Assembly: GCF_001442535.1 (NCBI RefSeq)
Contig: NZ_CP013141.1
Span: 4,706,169-4,766,284 of the forward strand
From: Lysobacter antibioticus
Lineage (GTDB): Bacteria > Pseudomonadota > Gammaproteobacteria > Xanthomonadales > Xanthomonadaceae
Direction of reading: 5' to 3'
DNA length: 60,116 bases
This document shows positions 1-8,041 of the stretch, one piece after another; position 1 is the stretch's first letter; every line of letters begins with the position of its first letter. The notes below the pieces were generated by a model, which saw only the letters and a program-made list of their open reading frames with translations, had not been told where the DNA came from and ran no database searches. Made by a program: the position numbers and the translations under genes.

Positions 1-55
1 AGCGCGGCCGCGCCTGCGAAACCTGCCCGTGCAGGGCGCTGGCCGCGACGCTCAT
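1..55 (-). CDS. Start of a gene cut by the window edge, probably homoserine dehydrogenase
   Basis: On the minus strand an ATG at 55-53 overlaps the metB stop codon as ATGA, so translational coupling is likely. Only 18 codons are visible (MSVAASALHGQVSQARPR), with no domain. From the context of Xanthomonadaceae metX-metB operons, where a homoserine dehydrogenase commonly follows, this is inferred to be hom/thrA-like. It would supply the homoserine that MetX acylates. The identity rests on context alone. Confidence 0.45.
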   Translation of the reverse strand, partial: MSVAASALHGQVSQARPR

Positions 56-1293
56 CGTTTGACGCGCGCCGCCGTGGCCACCGCAGCGGCGGCACGTTCG
101 AGCGCGGCTTCGAGGTCGGCGACCAGGTCGTCGACATGCTCGATGCCGATCGACAGGCGCAGCAGGCCGTCGCTGATACCGGCGGCGGTGCGCGCTTCCA
201 GCGACATCGCGGCATGGGTCATGGTCGCCGGATGCGCGATCAGGCTTTCGACGCCGCCCAGCGATTCGGCCAGGGTGAAACAGGTCAGCCCTTCGACGAA
301 GGCGCGCACGGCATCTTCGCCGCCCTCGATCTCGACGCTGAGCATCGCGCCGAAACCCTTCTGCTGGCGCGCGGCGAGCGCATGGCCCGGATGCGATTCC
401 AGGCCCGGGTAATGCACCACGCGCACGGCCGGATGGTTGTCGAGCAAGGTCGCGATGGCCTGGGTGTTTTCCTGGTGCACGCGCAGACGCGCATCGAGGG
501 TGCGCAGGCCGCGCAGGGTCAGGAAGGCGTCGAACGGCGAGCCGGTCAGGCCGAGCGCATTGGCCCACCAGGTCAGCTGCTGGTGATGCTCGGCGCTCTT
601 GGCGACCACCGCGCCGCCGACCACGTCGCTGTGGCCGTTGATGTACTTGGTGGTCGAATGCACCACCAGGTCCGCGCCGAAGGCGATCGGACGCTGCAGC
701 GCCGGCGACAGGAAGGTGTTGTCGACCACGGTCAGCGCACCCTGGGCGTGCGCAGCCTCGATGACGAAGCGCAGGTCGGTGATGCGCAGCAGCGGGTTCG
801 ACGGAGTTTCGATCCAGACCACGGCCGGCTTGGTCGCCAGCGCTTCGGTCAGCGAACGCGGGTCGGTCAGGTCGGCGGTGATCAGCTCGAACGCGCCCTT
901 GGCCGCCAGCGCATTGAACAGACGCCAACTGCCGCCGTAGCCGTCGTGCGGCACGACGATGCGGTCGCCGGGCTTGAGGAAGGCGTGCAGCACCAGGGTG
1001 ATCGCCGACATGCCGGTCGAGGTGATGACGCCGCCGGCGCCGCCTTCGAGTTCGGCCAGCGCTTCGCCGAGCAGGTCGCGGGTGGGGTTGCCGCTGCGGG
1101 TGTAGTCGTACTGGCGCTTGTCGTTGAAGCCGGCGAAGCTGAAGTTCGACGACAGCACGATCGGCGGCGTCACCGCGCCATAGGCGGTGTCGCGGTCGAT
1201 GCCGGCGCGCACGGCGGCGGTGCAGGTGCTGCGGGTGCTGGTCGTGCTGGGGGTCGTGGTCACTGGTGCCGCTCCGTTGTTCTGAGTGCTCAT
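52..1293 (-). CDS. metB: Cystathionine gamma-synthase / O-succinylhomoserine (thiol)-lyase (Cys/Met PLP enzyme)
   Basis: A PLP-dependent fold-type I enzyme of about 413 aa that should join O-succinylhomoserine with cysteine to give cystathionine in cytosolic methionine synthesis. Family motifs are all present: YDYTRSGNPTRD near the N terminus, the PHDGYGGSWRL stretch, VVDNTFLSP, and VHSTTKYINGHSDVVGG carrying the Schiff-base lysine. ESLGGVESLIAHPATMTHA lies toward the C terminus. The start at 1293 (MSTQNNGAAP) is chosen because it overlaps the metX stop as ATGA. The first ~25 residues are a low-complexity Thr/Ser tail before the conserved domain. It is co-transcribed with metX under the SAM riboswitch. 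Discrimination from a cystathionine gamma-lyase is by operon context. Confidence 0.9.
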   Translation of the reverse strand: MSTQNNGAAPVTTTPSTTSTRSTCTAAVRAGIDRDTAYGAVTPPIVLSSNFSFAGFNDKRQYDYTRSGNPTRDLLGEALAELEGGAGGVITSTGMSAITLVLHAFLKPGDRIVVPHDGYGGSWRLFNALAAKGAFELITADLTDPRSLTEALATKPAVVWIETPSNPLLRITDLRFVIEAAHAQGALTVVDNTFLSPALQRPIAFGADLVVHSTTKYINGHSDVVGGAVVAKSAEHHQQLTWWANALGLTGSPFDAFLTLRGLRTLDARLRVHQENTQAIATLLDNHPAVRVVHYPGLESHPGHALAARQQKGFGAMLSVEIEGGEDAVRAFVEGLTCFTLAESLGGVESLIAHPATMTHAAMSLEARTAAGISDGLLRLSIGIEHVDDLVADLEAALERAAAAVATAARVKR

Positions 1294-2366
1294 GCGGCCA
1301 CCTGCGTACAGTCGGCCAGCGCTTCGCGCAGGATGGTGTTGATGTCGGATTCTTCTTTCAGGCACGCGTCGTGCCCGTAGATGGAGCGCAGTACGCGCAG
1401 GCGGGTTTCGCCGCGCAGGCGTTCGATCAGGTCGTAGGACTCGCTGAGCGGGATCAGGCGATCCTCGCTGACCGCGACCACGGTGACCGGCACGCGGATC
1501 GTCGAGGGGTCGATCTGCTGCAGGTCGATCGATTCGGACAGACGCAGGAAAGCGGTGGTCGGGGTGCGCGCGACGTACTTGTTGCCGCAATGGTCGAGAT
1601 AGTCCTCGGCGGCGACGCGGACGCGGCCGTCGCGCACTTCGGCGTTGCCGAAACGCTCGGCGAATTCTTCCGGGGTGCGATAGCTCAGCACCGCCAGTTC
1701 GCGCGCCAGCGCCAGGCCCTGGCTCTCGTCGCACTGCAGCGCGCCGAGCGCGACCGCGCGACGTTGCAGCGCACGCCAGGCGGCGGCATAGGGATGGGCA
1801 CGATGGGTGCCGCTGATCGAGACCAGTTCGCCCAGGCGCGAGGCATGCCGCGAAGCGAACTGCAGGCCGACCATGGCGCCGTAGGAATAGCCGATGAAAG
1901 CCTGCAGGCGCTCGATACGCAGCGCGTCGAGCAGCGCGGCGATGGCGTCGGCCTGGTCGGCCGGATCCAGCGCCACGTCGAGCGTGCCGTCGGCGCCGAT
2001 CCAGTCGAACGAGATCAAGTAATGCTGGGACGGATCCAGCGAACGGCCATGGCCGACCTGGCTCTGCCACCAGCCCTGTTCGCCGAATTCGCGGCTCGGC
2101 GCGAGGTGGCGGTGGGCGGAGATGCCGCCGGCCACGAACAAGGCCGGCAGGCTGCGATCGCCCTGAGTTTCGTAGCGCAGGATCAGGTTGCGGCGGCCGG
2201 AATGGCGCAGTTCCAGTTCGACGGCGATCTCGCCGCGGGTGGCGGCGGCACGGCCCGTGCGCTCGAACACGTCAGGGGAAACGATCGCGGGCGAGGCATA
2301 GGAAACGAAGCTGTCGCTGCGTTCGAACGTGGCGGCGGGGCTGTTGGCGAAGCTCATGGCGGTCAT
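1290..2366 (-). CDS. metX: Homoserine O-succinyl/acetyltransferase, MetX-like alpha/beta hydrolase
   Basis: An alpha/beta-hydrolase-fold acyltransferase of 358 aa that activates homoserine for methionine synthesis. The nucleophile elbow reads GYSYGAMVG, the acid loop VAVSEDRLIP, and the catalytic histidine YGHDACLKE close to the C terminus, in the order expected of MetX. N-terminal YETQGDRSLPALFVAGGIS carries the oxyanion region. ATG at 2366 (MTAMSFANS) or 2357 (MSFANS) are both possible. The gene overlaps metB by 4 nt and lies directly behind a SAM-I riboswitch, which supports a methionine rather than cysteine role. Acyl donor (succinyl- versus acetyl-CoA) cannot be decided here; Xanthomonadaceae members usually use succinyl-CoA. 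Confidence 0.85.
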   Translation of the reverse strand: MTAMSFANSPAATFERSDSFVSYASPAIVSPDVFERTGRAAATRGEIAVELELRHSGRRNLILRYETQGDRSLPALFVAGGISAHRHLAPSREFGEQGWWQSQVGHGRSLDPSQHYLISFDWIGADGTLDVALDPADQADAIAALLDALRIERLQAFIGYSYGAMVGLQFASRHASRLGELVSISGTHRAHPYAAAWRALQRRAVALGALQCDESQGLALARELAVLSYRTPEEFAERFGNAEVRDGRVRVAAEDYLDHCGNKYVARTPTTAFLRLSESIDLQQIDPSTIRVPVTVVAVSEDRLIPLSESYDLIERLRGETRLRVLRSIYGHDACLKEESDINTILREALADCTQVAA

Positions 2367-2400
2367 CCGAAGTGAACGGGCCACCGAGCTTGCAAGTCGC

Positions 2401-2421
2401 AAGTGCGCCGGAAGCGCACTT
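2401..2421 (-). promoter_or_regulatory. Leader hairpin between SAM aptamer and metX, possible expression platform
   Basis: A perfect 8-bp stem (AAGTGCGC / GCGCACTT, loop TTCCG on the minus strand) sits between the aptamer and the metX start. It is not followed by a U-run, so intrinsic termination is not evident; translational or Rho-dependent control is as plausible. Confidence 0.4.
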
Positions 2422-2446
2422 CGCAACCATCTTCCGACCAACGCCA

Positions 2447-2550
2447 TGAGGCGGGCCGCAGGAATTGGCACCTTCACGCAGCTTGCGCTGCGTTGGGTTG
2501 CCCCGGCTTCTAAGGGCCTGTCCCTCAGCCGGTCTCGATGGATGGCCTCA
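2447..2550 (-). promoter_or_regulatory. SAM-I (S-box) riboswitch upstream of metX-metB
   Basis: Read on the minus strand, the leader shows the S-box core in order: P1 5' side TGAGGC (2550-2545), then GAGGGACAGGCCC, GGCAACC, a P3 hairpin ACGCAG-CGCAAG-CTGCGT, GGTGCCAATTCCTGC, and the P1 3' side GCCTCA (2452-2447). The two P1 strands are exactly complementary. These motifs are the conserved SAM-binding and kink-turn elements of Rfam SAM-I. It should turn the methionine operon off when S-adenosylmethionine is plentiful. A TTGACA-like box lies just upstream on the minus strand (near 2578-2573), but the transcription start is not certain. Confidence 0.92.
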
Positions 2551-2669
2551 GTCTGCCGACCGGCGGAAGGCGTGTCAATCGCTTCATCCGCATATAGCGA
2601 TTTATCATGTAGCCTCACTCGACCTTCACGGTCGCCACCCCGTTGCCACCGCCCGCGCATACACTTGGA

Positions 2670-3773
2670 ATGATGAATAGCCGCCTCGTTGCCGCCGTCC
2701 TGGCCACCGTCCTGCTGTCGGCCTGCGCCACCCGTCCCGTCCTGGAATCGGAAACCCGCATCACCAGCGCCGGGCCGACCGGGGTGCGGATCGTCCCCGA
2801 ACGCTTCGTTTCGGCCGAAAGCCCGGAGGACGAACTCGATTCGCTGGCGACCTGGCCGACCGAGAACGGCGCCACCTGGCTGATCGCCAGCGCCAAGTCG
2901 ACCCACCGTCTGGCGGTTTACGATGCCGACAGCGGCCAGCGCCTGCGCACGGTCGGCGCGAAAGGCCAGGCACCCGGCCAGTTCAAGCGCCCGAACGGGC
3001 TGACCGTGTTCGGCGATCACCTGTTCGTGGTCGAGCGCGACAACCACCGCGTGCAGGTGTTGCGCCTGCCCGACTTCGCCCCGGTCGGCAGCTTCGGCGA
3101 CGTCGAGTTGCGCAGCCCCTACGGCGTGTGGATCAACGAGCTCGCCCCGGGCGAGCTCGAGGCCTACATCACCGACAGCTTCATGTATGGCGATAAATAC
3201 GATCAGGTGCCGGCGCTGACCGAGCTCGACCAGCGCGTGCGCCGCTACAAGATCCACTTCGACGACGGCGATGCGATGCGCAGCGAGTACGTCGGTTCGT
3301 TCGGCGACACCACCGAGGACGCCGCCCTGCGCGTGGTCGAGTCGATCGCCGGCGACCCGGCCAACGACCGCCTGCTGATCGCCGACGAAGACGACCGCCA
3401 TCTCTCGACCCTGCGCGAATACACCCTGGCCGGCCGCTACACCGGCCGCCGCCTGCCCGACCGCAGCTTCGACGCCCAGGCCGAGGGCGTGGCCTTGTGG
3501 AGCTGCCCGAACGGCGCCGGCTACTGGATCGCCGTGGACCAGCTAATGCCGCGTACGATCTTCCATGTGTTCGACCGCGTCACCCTGGTGCCGCAAGGCA
3601 GCTTCAGCGGCGAGGTCACCGCCCACACCGACGGCATCGCCCTGCACGCCGCCGGCACCACGGCGTTCCCGACCGGTGCCCTGTACGCGGTGCACGACGA
3701 CCGATCGGTGACCGCGTTCGACCTCGGCGACATCGCCCGCTCCCTGCAACTGCAGTCCGGCTGCCTGAACTGA
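2670..3773 (+). CDS. Beta-propeller lipoprotein, putative 3-phytase-like protein
   Basis: A 367-aa lipoprotein (367 or 366 depending on which of two consecutive ATGs at 2670/2673 is used). The N terminus MNSRLVAAVLATVLLSAC is a lipoprotein signal with lipobox LSAC. The body contains repeated propeller blades: HRLAVYDADSGQRLRTVG, GQFKRPNGLTVFGDHLFVVERDNHRVQVL, LLIADEDDRHLSTLREYTLAGRYTG and the final GALYAVHDDRSVTAFDL. The motif pattern and blade spacing resemble beta-propeller phytases, which release phosphate from phytate using calcium. Phytate as substrate is an inference; NHL-repeat lipoproteins look similar. It is divergent from the met operon and stands alone, 55 nt upstream of the M23 peptidase. 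Confidence 0.7.
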   Translation: MMNSRLVAAVLATVLLSACATRPVLESETRITSAGPTGVRIVPERFVSAESPEDELDSLATWPTENGATWLIASAKSTHRLAVYDADSGQRLRTVGAKGQAPGQFKRPNGLTVFGDHLFVVERDNHRVQVLRLPDFAPVGSFGDVELRSPYGVWINELAPGELEAYITDSFMYGDKYDQVPALTELDQRVRRYKIHFDDGDAMRSEYVGSFGDTTEDAALRVVESIAGDPANDRLLIADEDDRHLSTLREYTLAGRYTGRRLPDRSFDAQAEGVALWSCPNGAGYWIAVDQLMPRTIFHVFDRVTLVPQGSFSGEVTAHTDGIALHAAGTTAFPTGALYAVHDDRSVTAFDLGDIARSLQLQSGCLN

Positions 3774-3828
3774 CACCTTAGATACCGACCGTTCCACGCT
3801 GCACCGACGCCGTCCTTCGAACCCGACC

Positions 3829-4755
3829 ATGCCGCGCCTTTCCGCTCTGCTCGCCACTCTCCTTTGCGCCAGCCTGCTCGCCGTACCGGCAGTGCAGGCG
3901 GCCAAGCTCTACCGTTGGACCGACCGCAGCGGCATCAGCCATTACGGCGATCGCCCGCCGGGGGCCGCGCCGCCGTCGGAAGTCCAGGTGATCCCGTTCC
4001 GCACCGAACCCGGCGCGATCGCACGTCTGCGCGTGCAGCAGGACGGCGACCGTTATCTGGCCTGGGCCGACAACAGCCTGTCCGGGCCGATCGAAGTCCG
4101 CCTCGATTTCACCCACAGCAACAACATCGCCGGCTCGCCCTCGTTGCCCGCCTACGCAACCGTGGCCGCACGCGGCAGCGCGGTGGTGGCGGTGCTCAGC
4201 GCCCAGGACCCGACCCGCGGCGGCGACTTCGAACTCAGCCTGCGCAGCACGCCGGGCGACCCGGCGGCGCGCGCGCAGAACGTCGACTACTTGCTGCCGT
4301 TGCAACAGCAGCAGTTCCGCATCGACCAGGGCTACGGCGGCCATTTCAGCCACACCGAGCCCGAACACCGCTACGCCGTCGATTTCGCCGCCGACATCGG
4401 CACGCCGGTGCTGGCCGCGCGCGACGGCTCGGTGATGCAGGTCGAGTCCGATTTCGACAAGGCCGGGCTCAACCTGGAAAAGTTCGGCGACCGCGCCAAC
4501 TTCGTCCGCATCCTCCACGACGACGGCAGCATGGCCCTGTACGCCCACCTCAAGGCCGACGGCGGCGTGCTGGTTCGCACCGGCCAGCGCGTGCGCGCCG
4601 GCCAGCAGATCGGCCTGTCCGGCAACACCGGCTTCAGCACCGGCCCGCATCTGCATTTCGCCGTGCAGATCAATCGCGGCATGAAGCTCGAATCGATTCC
4701 CTTCCGCATGAGCGGCCCGCAAGGCCCGCTGCGCTTGAGCGGCGGCACGCGCTGA
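3829..4755 (+). CDS. M23 family (LytM) peptidase with N-terminal DUF4124
   Basis: A 308-aa exported zinc endopeptidase expected to cut peptidoglycan cross-links in the periplasm. Signal peptide with cleavage near AVQA-AKLYR (residue 24). A DUF4124 start follows (KLYRWTDRSGISHYGDRPP). After a beta-rich linker comes the M23 domain (residues ~165-295): H180 and D185 in HRYAVDFAADIG, H240 in LYAHLKADG, and HLHF (H274, H276). These are the zinc and catalytic residues, all intact, so it should be active. No partner gene of an FtsEX/EnvC type is adjacent. The start at 3829 is the first ATG giving a complete signal peptide. Confidence 0.87.
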   Translation: MPRLSALLATLLCASLLAVPAVQAAKLYRWTDRSGISHYGDRPPGAAPPSEVQVIPFRTEPGAIARLRVQQDGDRYLAWADNSLSGPIEVRLDFTHSNNIAGSPSLPAYATVAARGSAVVAVLSAQDPTRGGDFELSLRSTPGDPAARAQNVDYLLPLQQQQFRIDQGYGGHFSHTEPEHRYAVDFAADIGTPVLAARDGSVMQVESDFDKAGLNLEKFGDRANFVRILHDDGSMALYAHLKADGGVLVRTGQRVRAGQQIGLSGNTGFSTGPHLHFAVQINRGMKLESIPFRMSGPQGPLRLSGGTR

Positions 4756-4769
4756 GGCCGGCCGGTTCA

Positions 4770-4853
4770 GGGTAGGAGCGGCGCGAGCCGCGACCACGCT
4801 CTCGCCCGCAACCACCTGCCGCAGCCCCGCGGTCGCGGCGCGAGCCGCTCTAC
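4770..4853. repeat. Inverted pair of GTAG-headed REP sequences
   Basis: GTAGGAGCGGCGCGAGCCGC at 4770-4789 (then GACC) is followed, 37 bp after the end of that unit, by an inverted copy ending in CTAC (4831-4853). Each half is an imperfect palindrome with a GTAG head, the usual form of Xanthomonadaceae/Stenotrophomonas REP (SMAG-like) sequences. Copies recur at 11.2-11.3 kb and 55.08 kb. The pair may also act as a 3' mRNA stabiliser for the M23 gene. Confidence 0.75.
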
Positions 4854-4923
4854 CCCGATAGCCTCGCCCTCGGCGATCCGGCCATCGCCCGACACCCCGC
4901 CCGGCCCCGGCACGCCGCCCGGG

Positions 4924-4929
4924 TATACT
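4924..4929 (+). promoter_or_regulatory. Candidate -10 box for prfC
   Basis: TATACT occurs 48 nt upstream of the prfC ATG. No good -35 hexamer is visible at 17 nt, so only the -10 is called. Confidence 0.4.
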
Positions 4930-4976
4930 TCCGCCCTTCCTCTTGCCTCCCGACGCGCCCCGGGCGCGCCGTTCCC

Positions 4977-6581
4977 ATGTCCGAAGTCTCCCAAGAAGCC
5001 CTCCGCCGCCGCACGTTCGCGATCATTTCGCACCCCGACGCCGGCAAGACCACGCTCACCGAAAAGCTGCTGCTGTTCGGCGGCGCCATCCAGATGGCCG
5101 GCTCGGTCAAGGGCCGCAAGGCCGCGCGCCATGCCACCTCGGACTGGATGGCCCTGGAAAAGGAACGCGGCATCTCGGTCACGTCCTCGGTGATGCAGTT
5201 CCCCTACGAGGGCCGCATCGTCAACCTGCTCGACACCCCCGGCCACGCCGACTTCGGCGAAGACACCTACCGCGTGCTGACCGCGGTCGACTCGGCGCTG
5301 ATGGTCATCGACGTCGCCAAGGGCGTCGAGGAACGCACGATCAAGCTCATGGAAGTCTGCCGCCTGCGCGACACGCCGATCATGAGCTTCATCAACAAGC
5401 TCGACCGCGAAGGCAAGAACCCCATCGATCTGCTCGACGAGGTCGAGTCGGTGCTCGGCATCCAGTGCGCGCCGATCACCTGGCCGATCGGCATGGGCCA
5501 GCGCCTCAAGGGCGTGGTCCACCTGATCAGCGGCGAAGTGCATCTGTACGAGCAGGGCCGCAACTTCACCCGCCAGGACTCGACCATCTACGCCTCCATC
5601 GACGACCCCGCGTTCGAAGCGCGCATCGGCGCGGCGATGCTGGCCGAGCTGCGCGAGGAGCTGGAACTGGTCGAAGGCGCCTCGCATCCGTTCGACAAGG
5701 CCAAGTACCTGGCCGGCGAACAGACCCCGGTGTTCTTCGGCTCGGCGGTCAACAACTTCGGCGTGCAGCTGCTGCTGGATTTCTTCATCGAGCACGCCCC
5801 GTCGCCGAAGCCGCGCGAGACCACCACCCGCGAAGTGCAGCCCGCGGAGAACAAGCTCAGCGGCTTCGTGTTCAAGATCCAGGCCAACATGGACCCGCAG
5901 CACCGCGACCGCGTCGCCTTCATGCGCATCTGCTCGGGCAAGTTCAGCGCCGGCATGAAGGCCTTCCATGCCCGCACCGGCAAGGAAGTGAAGCTCGCCA
6001 ACGCCCTGACCTTCATGGCCAGCGACCGCGAGATCGCCGAAAGCGCGTTCCCGGGCGACGTCATCGGCATCCACAATCACGGCACCATCTCGATCGGCGA
6101 CAGCTTCAGCGAGGGCGAGGCGCTCGCCTTCACCGGCATCCCCAACTTCGCCCCGGAACTGTTCCGCCGCGCGCGCCTGCGCGATCCGCTCAAGCTCAAG
6201 CAGCTGCAGAAAGGCCTGGCGCAGTTGTCGGAAGAAGGCGCGACCCAGTTCTTCCGCCCGCTGATGAGCAACGACCTGATCCTCGGCGCGGTCGGCGTGC
6301 TGCAGTTCGACGTCGTCGCCTACCGCCTCAAGGACGAGTACGGCGTGGACGCGAGCTTCGAGCAGGTCGGCGTGGCGACCGCGCGCTGGATCCGTTGCAG
6401 CGACGCCAAGAAGCTCGAGGAATTCCGCGACAAGAACGCGCTGAACCTGTCGCTCGACGCGGCCGGGCAACTGGTCTATCTGGCGCCGACCCGGGTCAAC
6501 CTGCAGCTCGCCCAAGAGCGCGCGCCCGGCGTCGAATTCCTTGCCACGCGCGAGCACGCGCACGCGGTGGCGCTGGACTGA
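4977..6581 (+). CDS. prfC: Peptide chain release factor 3 (RF3)
   Basis: A 534-aa translational GTPase that recycles RF1/RF2 from the ribosome after peptide release. The G domain is at the N terminus: P-loop [12 protein letters not shown]2 region around [10 protein letters not shown]3 [14 protein letters not shown] and G4 NKLDREGKN. Domains II and III follow, with the RF3-typical RIGKLxx-like [13 protein letters not shown] and [25 protein letters not shown] stretch (here [17 protein letters not shown]). Length matches E. coli RF3 (529 aa). The start [20 protein letters not shown] is standard. The stop overlaps the next ATG by one base (TGATG), so the downstream small gene is translationally coupled. 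Confidence 0.97.
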   Translation: MSEVSQEALRRRTFAIISHPDAGKTTLTEKLLLFGGAIQMAGSVKGRKAARHATSDWMALEKERGISVTSSVMQFPYEGRIVNLLDTPGHADFGEDTYRVLTAVDSALMVIDVAKGVEERTIKLMEVCRLRDTPIMSFINKLDREGKNPIDLLDEVESVLGIQCAPITWPIGMGQRLKGVVHLISGEVHLYEQGRNFTRQDSTIYASIDDPAFEARIGAAMLAELREELELVEGASHPFDKAKYLAGEQTPVFFGSAVNNFGVQLLLDFFIEHAPSPKPRETTTREVQPAENKLSGFVFKIQANMDPQHRDRVAFMRICSGKFSAGMKAFHARTGKEVKLANALTFMASDREIAESAFPGDVIGIHNHGTISIGDSFSEGEALAFTGIPNFAPELFRRARLRDPLKLKQLQKGLAQLSEEGATQFFRPLMSNDLILGAVGVLQFDVVAYRLKDEYGVDASFEQVGVATARWIRCSDAKKLEEFRDKNALNLSLDAAGQLVYLAPTRVNLQLAQERAPGVEFLATREHAHAVALD

Positions 6582-7069
6582 TGTCGGCGCTGCGGCGATG
6601 GTGGCTGTACTTGCTGGGCAAGCGCAGCGAAGTCGCCGCGCTCGACTATAAAGACGCCTACATGGCCAAGGTGGTGATGGACATCCATCGCCTGCGCAGC
6701 GGCAAGGCCCAGGCGATGGTGCCGCTGCGCGCCCTGCAGCCGATCCACCGCATCGACCGCGAATCGGCGCTGCAGGCCACCCATGCGCGGGCTCAGGCCT
6801 TGCGGGCGCGGCGCGAGGAACTGCTCGCACGCGGCCGACTCGACCTGGCGAGCTTGAACGAGATCATCCCTTCGGTCTCGCAGATCAAGGTCGTGCGCGA
6901 CGGCGAGCGCTGGCTCGCCTTCGAAGGCAACGGCCGCCTCTACGCGATGCGCGAGGCGTTCGGCGAAGACAGCGGGCTGACGGTCGAAGTCGAGGAATAC
7001 CGCTTCGACCGGCCGCATAAGATTCTGCGACGACTGCGCAAGGTCCGCCGTTTGAACGCGCTCGATTGA
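6581..7069 (+). CDS. Small conserved-type protein coupled to prfC, function unknown
   Basis: A 162-aa soluble, basic protein whose ATG shares its A with the prfC stop codon. It has no signal peptide. The C-terminal half (SLNEIIPSVSQIKVVRDGERWLAFEGNGRLYAMREAF) has the alternating pattern of a ParB/sulfiredoxin-like nuclease fold: a start similar to 'I.VV.DG....FEGNGRL.A.REAF'. This is a pattern impression, not an assignment. The N-terminal half is helical (LRALQPIHRIDRESALQATHARAQALRARREELLARG). The one-base overlap says it is made together with RF3, but no functional link can be stated. Confidence 0.8.
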   Translation: MSALRRWWLYLLGKRSEVAALDYKDAYMAKVVMDIHRLRSGKAQAMVPLRALQPIHRIDRESALQATHARAQALRARREELLARGRLDLASLNEIIPSVSQIKVVRDGERWLAFEGNGRLYAMREAFGEDSGLTVEVEEYRFDRPHKILRRLRKVRRLNALD

Positions 7070-7172
7070 TCGAACCCGCAGGCGCTGCGACTTTCCCGGG
7101 GCGCTCCCTGCACACTCGAAATTCGCTAGCATGGCCGCGCCGGCAGGACGCCGGTCACAAGGAGAGTTCGAC

Positions 7173-7427
7173 ATGATGTTGGCGCTATTGATTCTCAGCC
7201 TGGCCCTGCTCGCGATCGGCGGTCTATGGCTGTTGGTGTTGGCCTTCAAGGAAAACATCTGGTGGGGACTGGGTTCGTTGTTCGTTTCACCCGTTCTGCT
7301 CGTCTTCGGCATCATCCATTGGCATAAGAGCAAGACCCCGCTGCTGCTGTACGCCGCCGGATCCGTGCTTCTTGCGATCAACATCGCGCAGATGCACTTC
7401 TCCGACAACATGGTCTACGCCCCCTGA
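7173..7427 (+). CDS. Small tandem-duplicated membrane protein, copy 1
   Basis: An 84-aa protein with three hydrophobic segments (residues ~3-23, 33-50, 57-72). Start chosen at ATG 7173 because AAGGAGA lies 6-12 nt upstream; an in-frame ATG at 7131 has no such site. The loop ENIWWGLGSL is shared almost exactly with the next gene, so the two are tandem paralogues. A TAGCAT -10-like box (7126-7131) precedes it. No function known; an inner-membrane location is inferred from hydrophobicity. Confidence 0.75.
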   Translation: MMLALLILSLALLAIGGLWLLVLAFKENIWWGLGSLFVSPVLLVFGIIHWHKSKTPLLLYAAGSVLLAINIAQMHFSDNMVYAP

Positions 7428-7577
7428 TACAGCCTGTAGCCGTCCTGCGCGCCCTGCGGTCCGGTTTCCCCTGCGTGTTTGCGACGAAGCCGCGTGTTTC
7501 GCCGATGCTGCGCGGCAGCATCGACTAGCATCGGCCGGTCGGGCAGTCGAGCCGGCATCCAACCTGGAGGGGGACGT

Positions 7578-7817
7578 ATGTATTACTTGGGTATCGTGTT
7601 GTGCCTGGTCGGCGGTCTGTGGATCGTCGTCAACGCGTTTCGCAAGAACATCTGGTGGGGACTGGGTTCGCTGCTGATTCCGTTCGTGGCCGTGGTATTC
7701 GCGATCATGAACTTCGCCCAGAACAAGATTCCGCTGATCATCTATATCGTCGGCATCGTCCTGTTGATCGTCGGCATGCCGTCGATGAGCCACATGGCCG
7801 CGGTCCCGGCCGCCTGA
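7578..7817 (+). CDS. Small tandem-duplicated membrane protein, copy 2
   Basis: A 79-aa paralogue of the gene before it: RKNIWWGLGSLLIPFVAVVFAIMNF against KENIWWGLGSLFVSPVLLVFGIIHW. Three hydrophobic segments. The ATG at 7578 follows a strong GGAGGGGG ribosome site; the longer frame from 7479 lacks membrane character and is not used. A CTAGCAT box near 7526-7532 resembles the one before copy 1, suggesting that the promoter was duplicated with the gene. Function unknown. Confidence 0.75.
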   Translation: MYYLGIVLCLVGGLWIVVNAFRKNIWWGLGSLLIPFVAVVFAIMNFAQNKIPLIIYIVGIVLLIVGMPSMSHMAAVPAA

Positions 7818-7835
7818 CCCGTGTATCTGGTCCGG

Positions 7836-7866
7836 TCCGGCCCGGGGCTCGCCGCTCCGGGCCGGA
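7836..7866 (+). terminator. GC-rich hairpin after the small membrane protein pair
   Basis: A perfect 10-bp stem (TCCGGCCCGG / CCGGGCCGGA) with an 11-nt loop lies 19 nt after the stop. There is no T-run, so it may be Rho-assisted or simply stabilise the mRNA end. Confidence 0.45.
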
Positions 7867-8041
7867 TCGACCCGCCCATGCCCTGTGTGCGAGGGCCGTG
7901 CTTCCCGGCAGGCCCGAGACGTTCCGGCCTTCCTGCGCCCGTGACCCGGGTCGCGAAACCGGACCGCGAGCACCTTACCGTCCCTGTCCTTTCATCCTGA
8001 CTGCGAGCATTGGCTCCAGACCGCGCTAGGATGCCGGGACC

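Noticed and set aside
2643..2672. Upstream in-frame ATG for the phytase-like gene
   Set aside because: It would bury the lipoprotein signal peptide; the ATG pair at 2670/2673 starts it properly.
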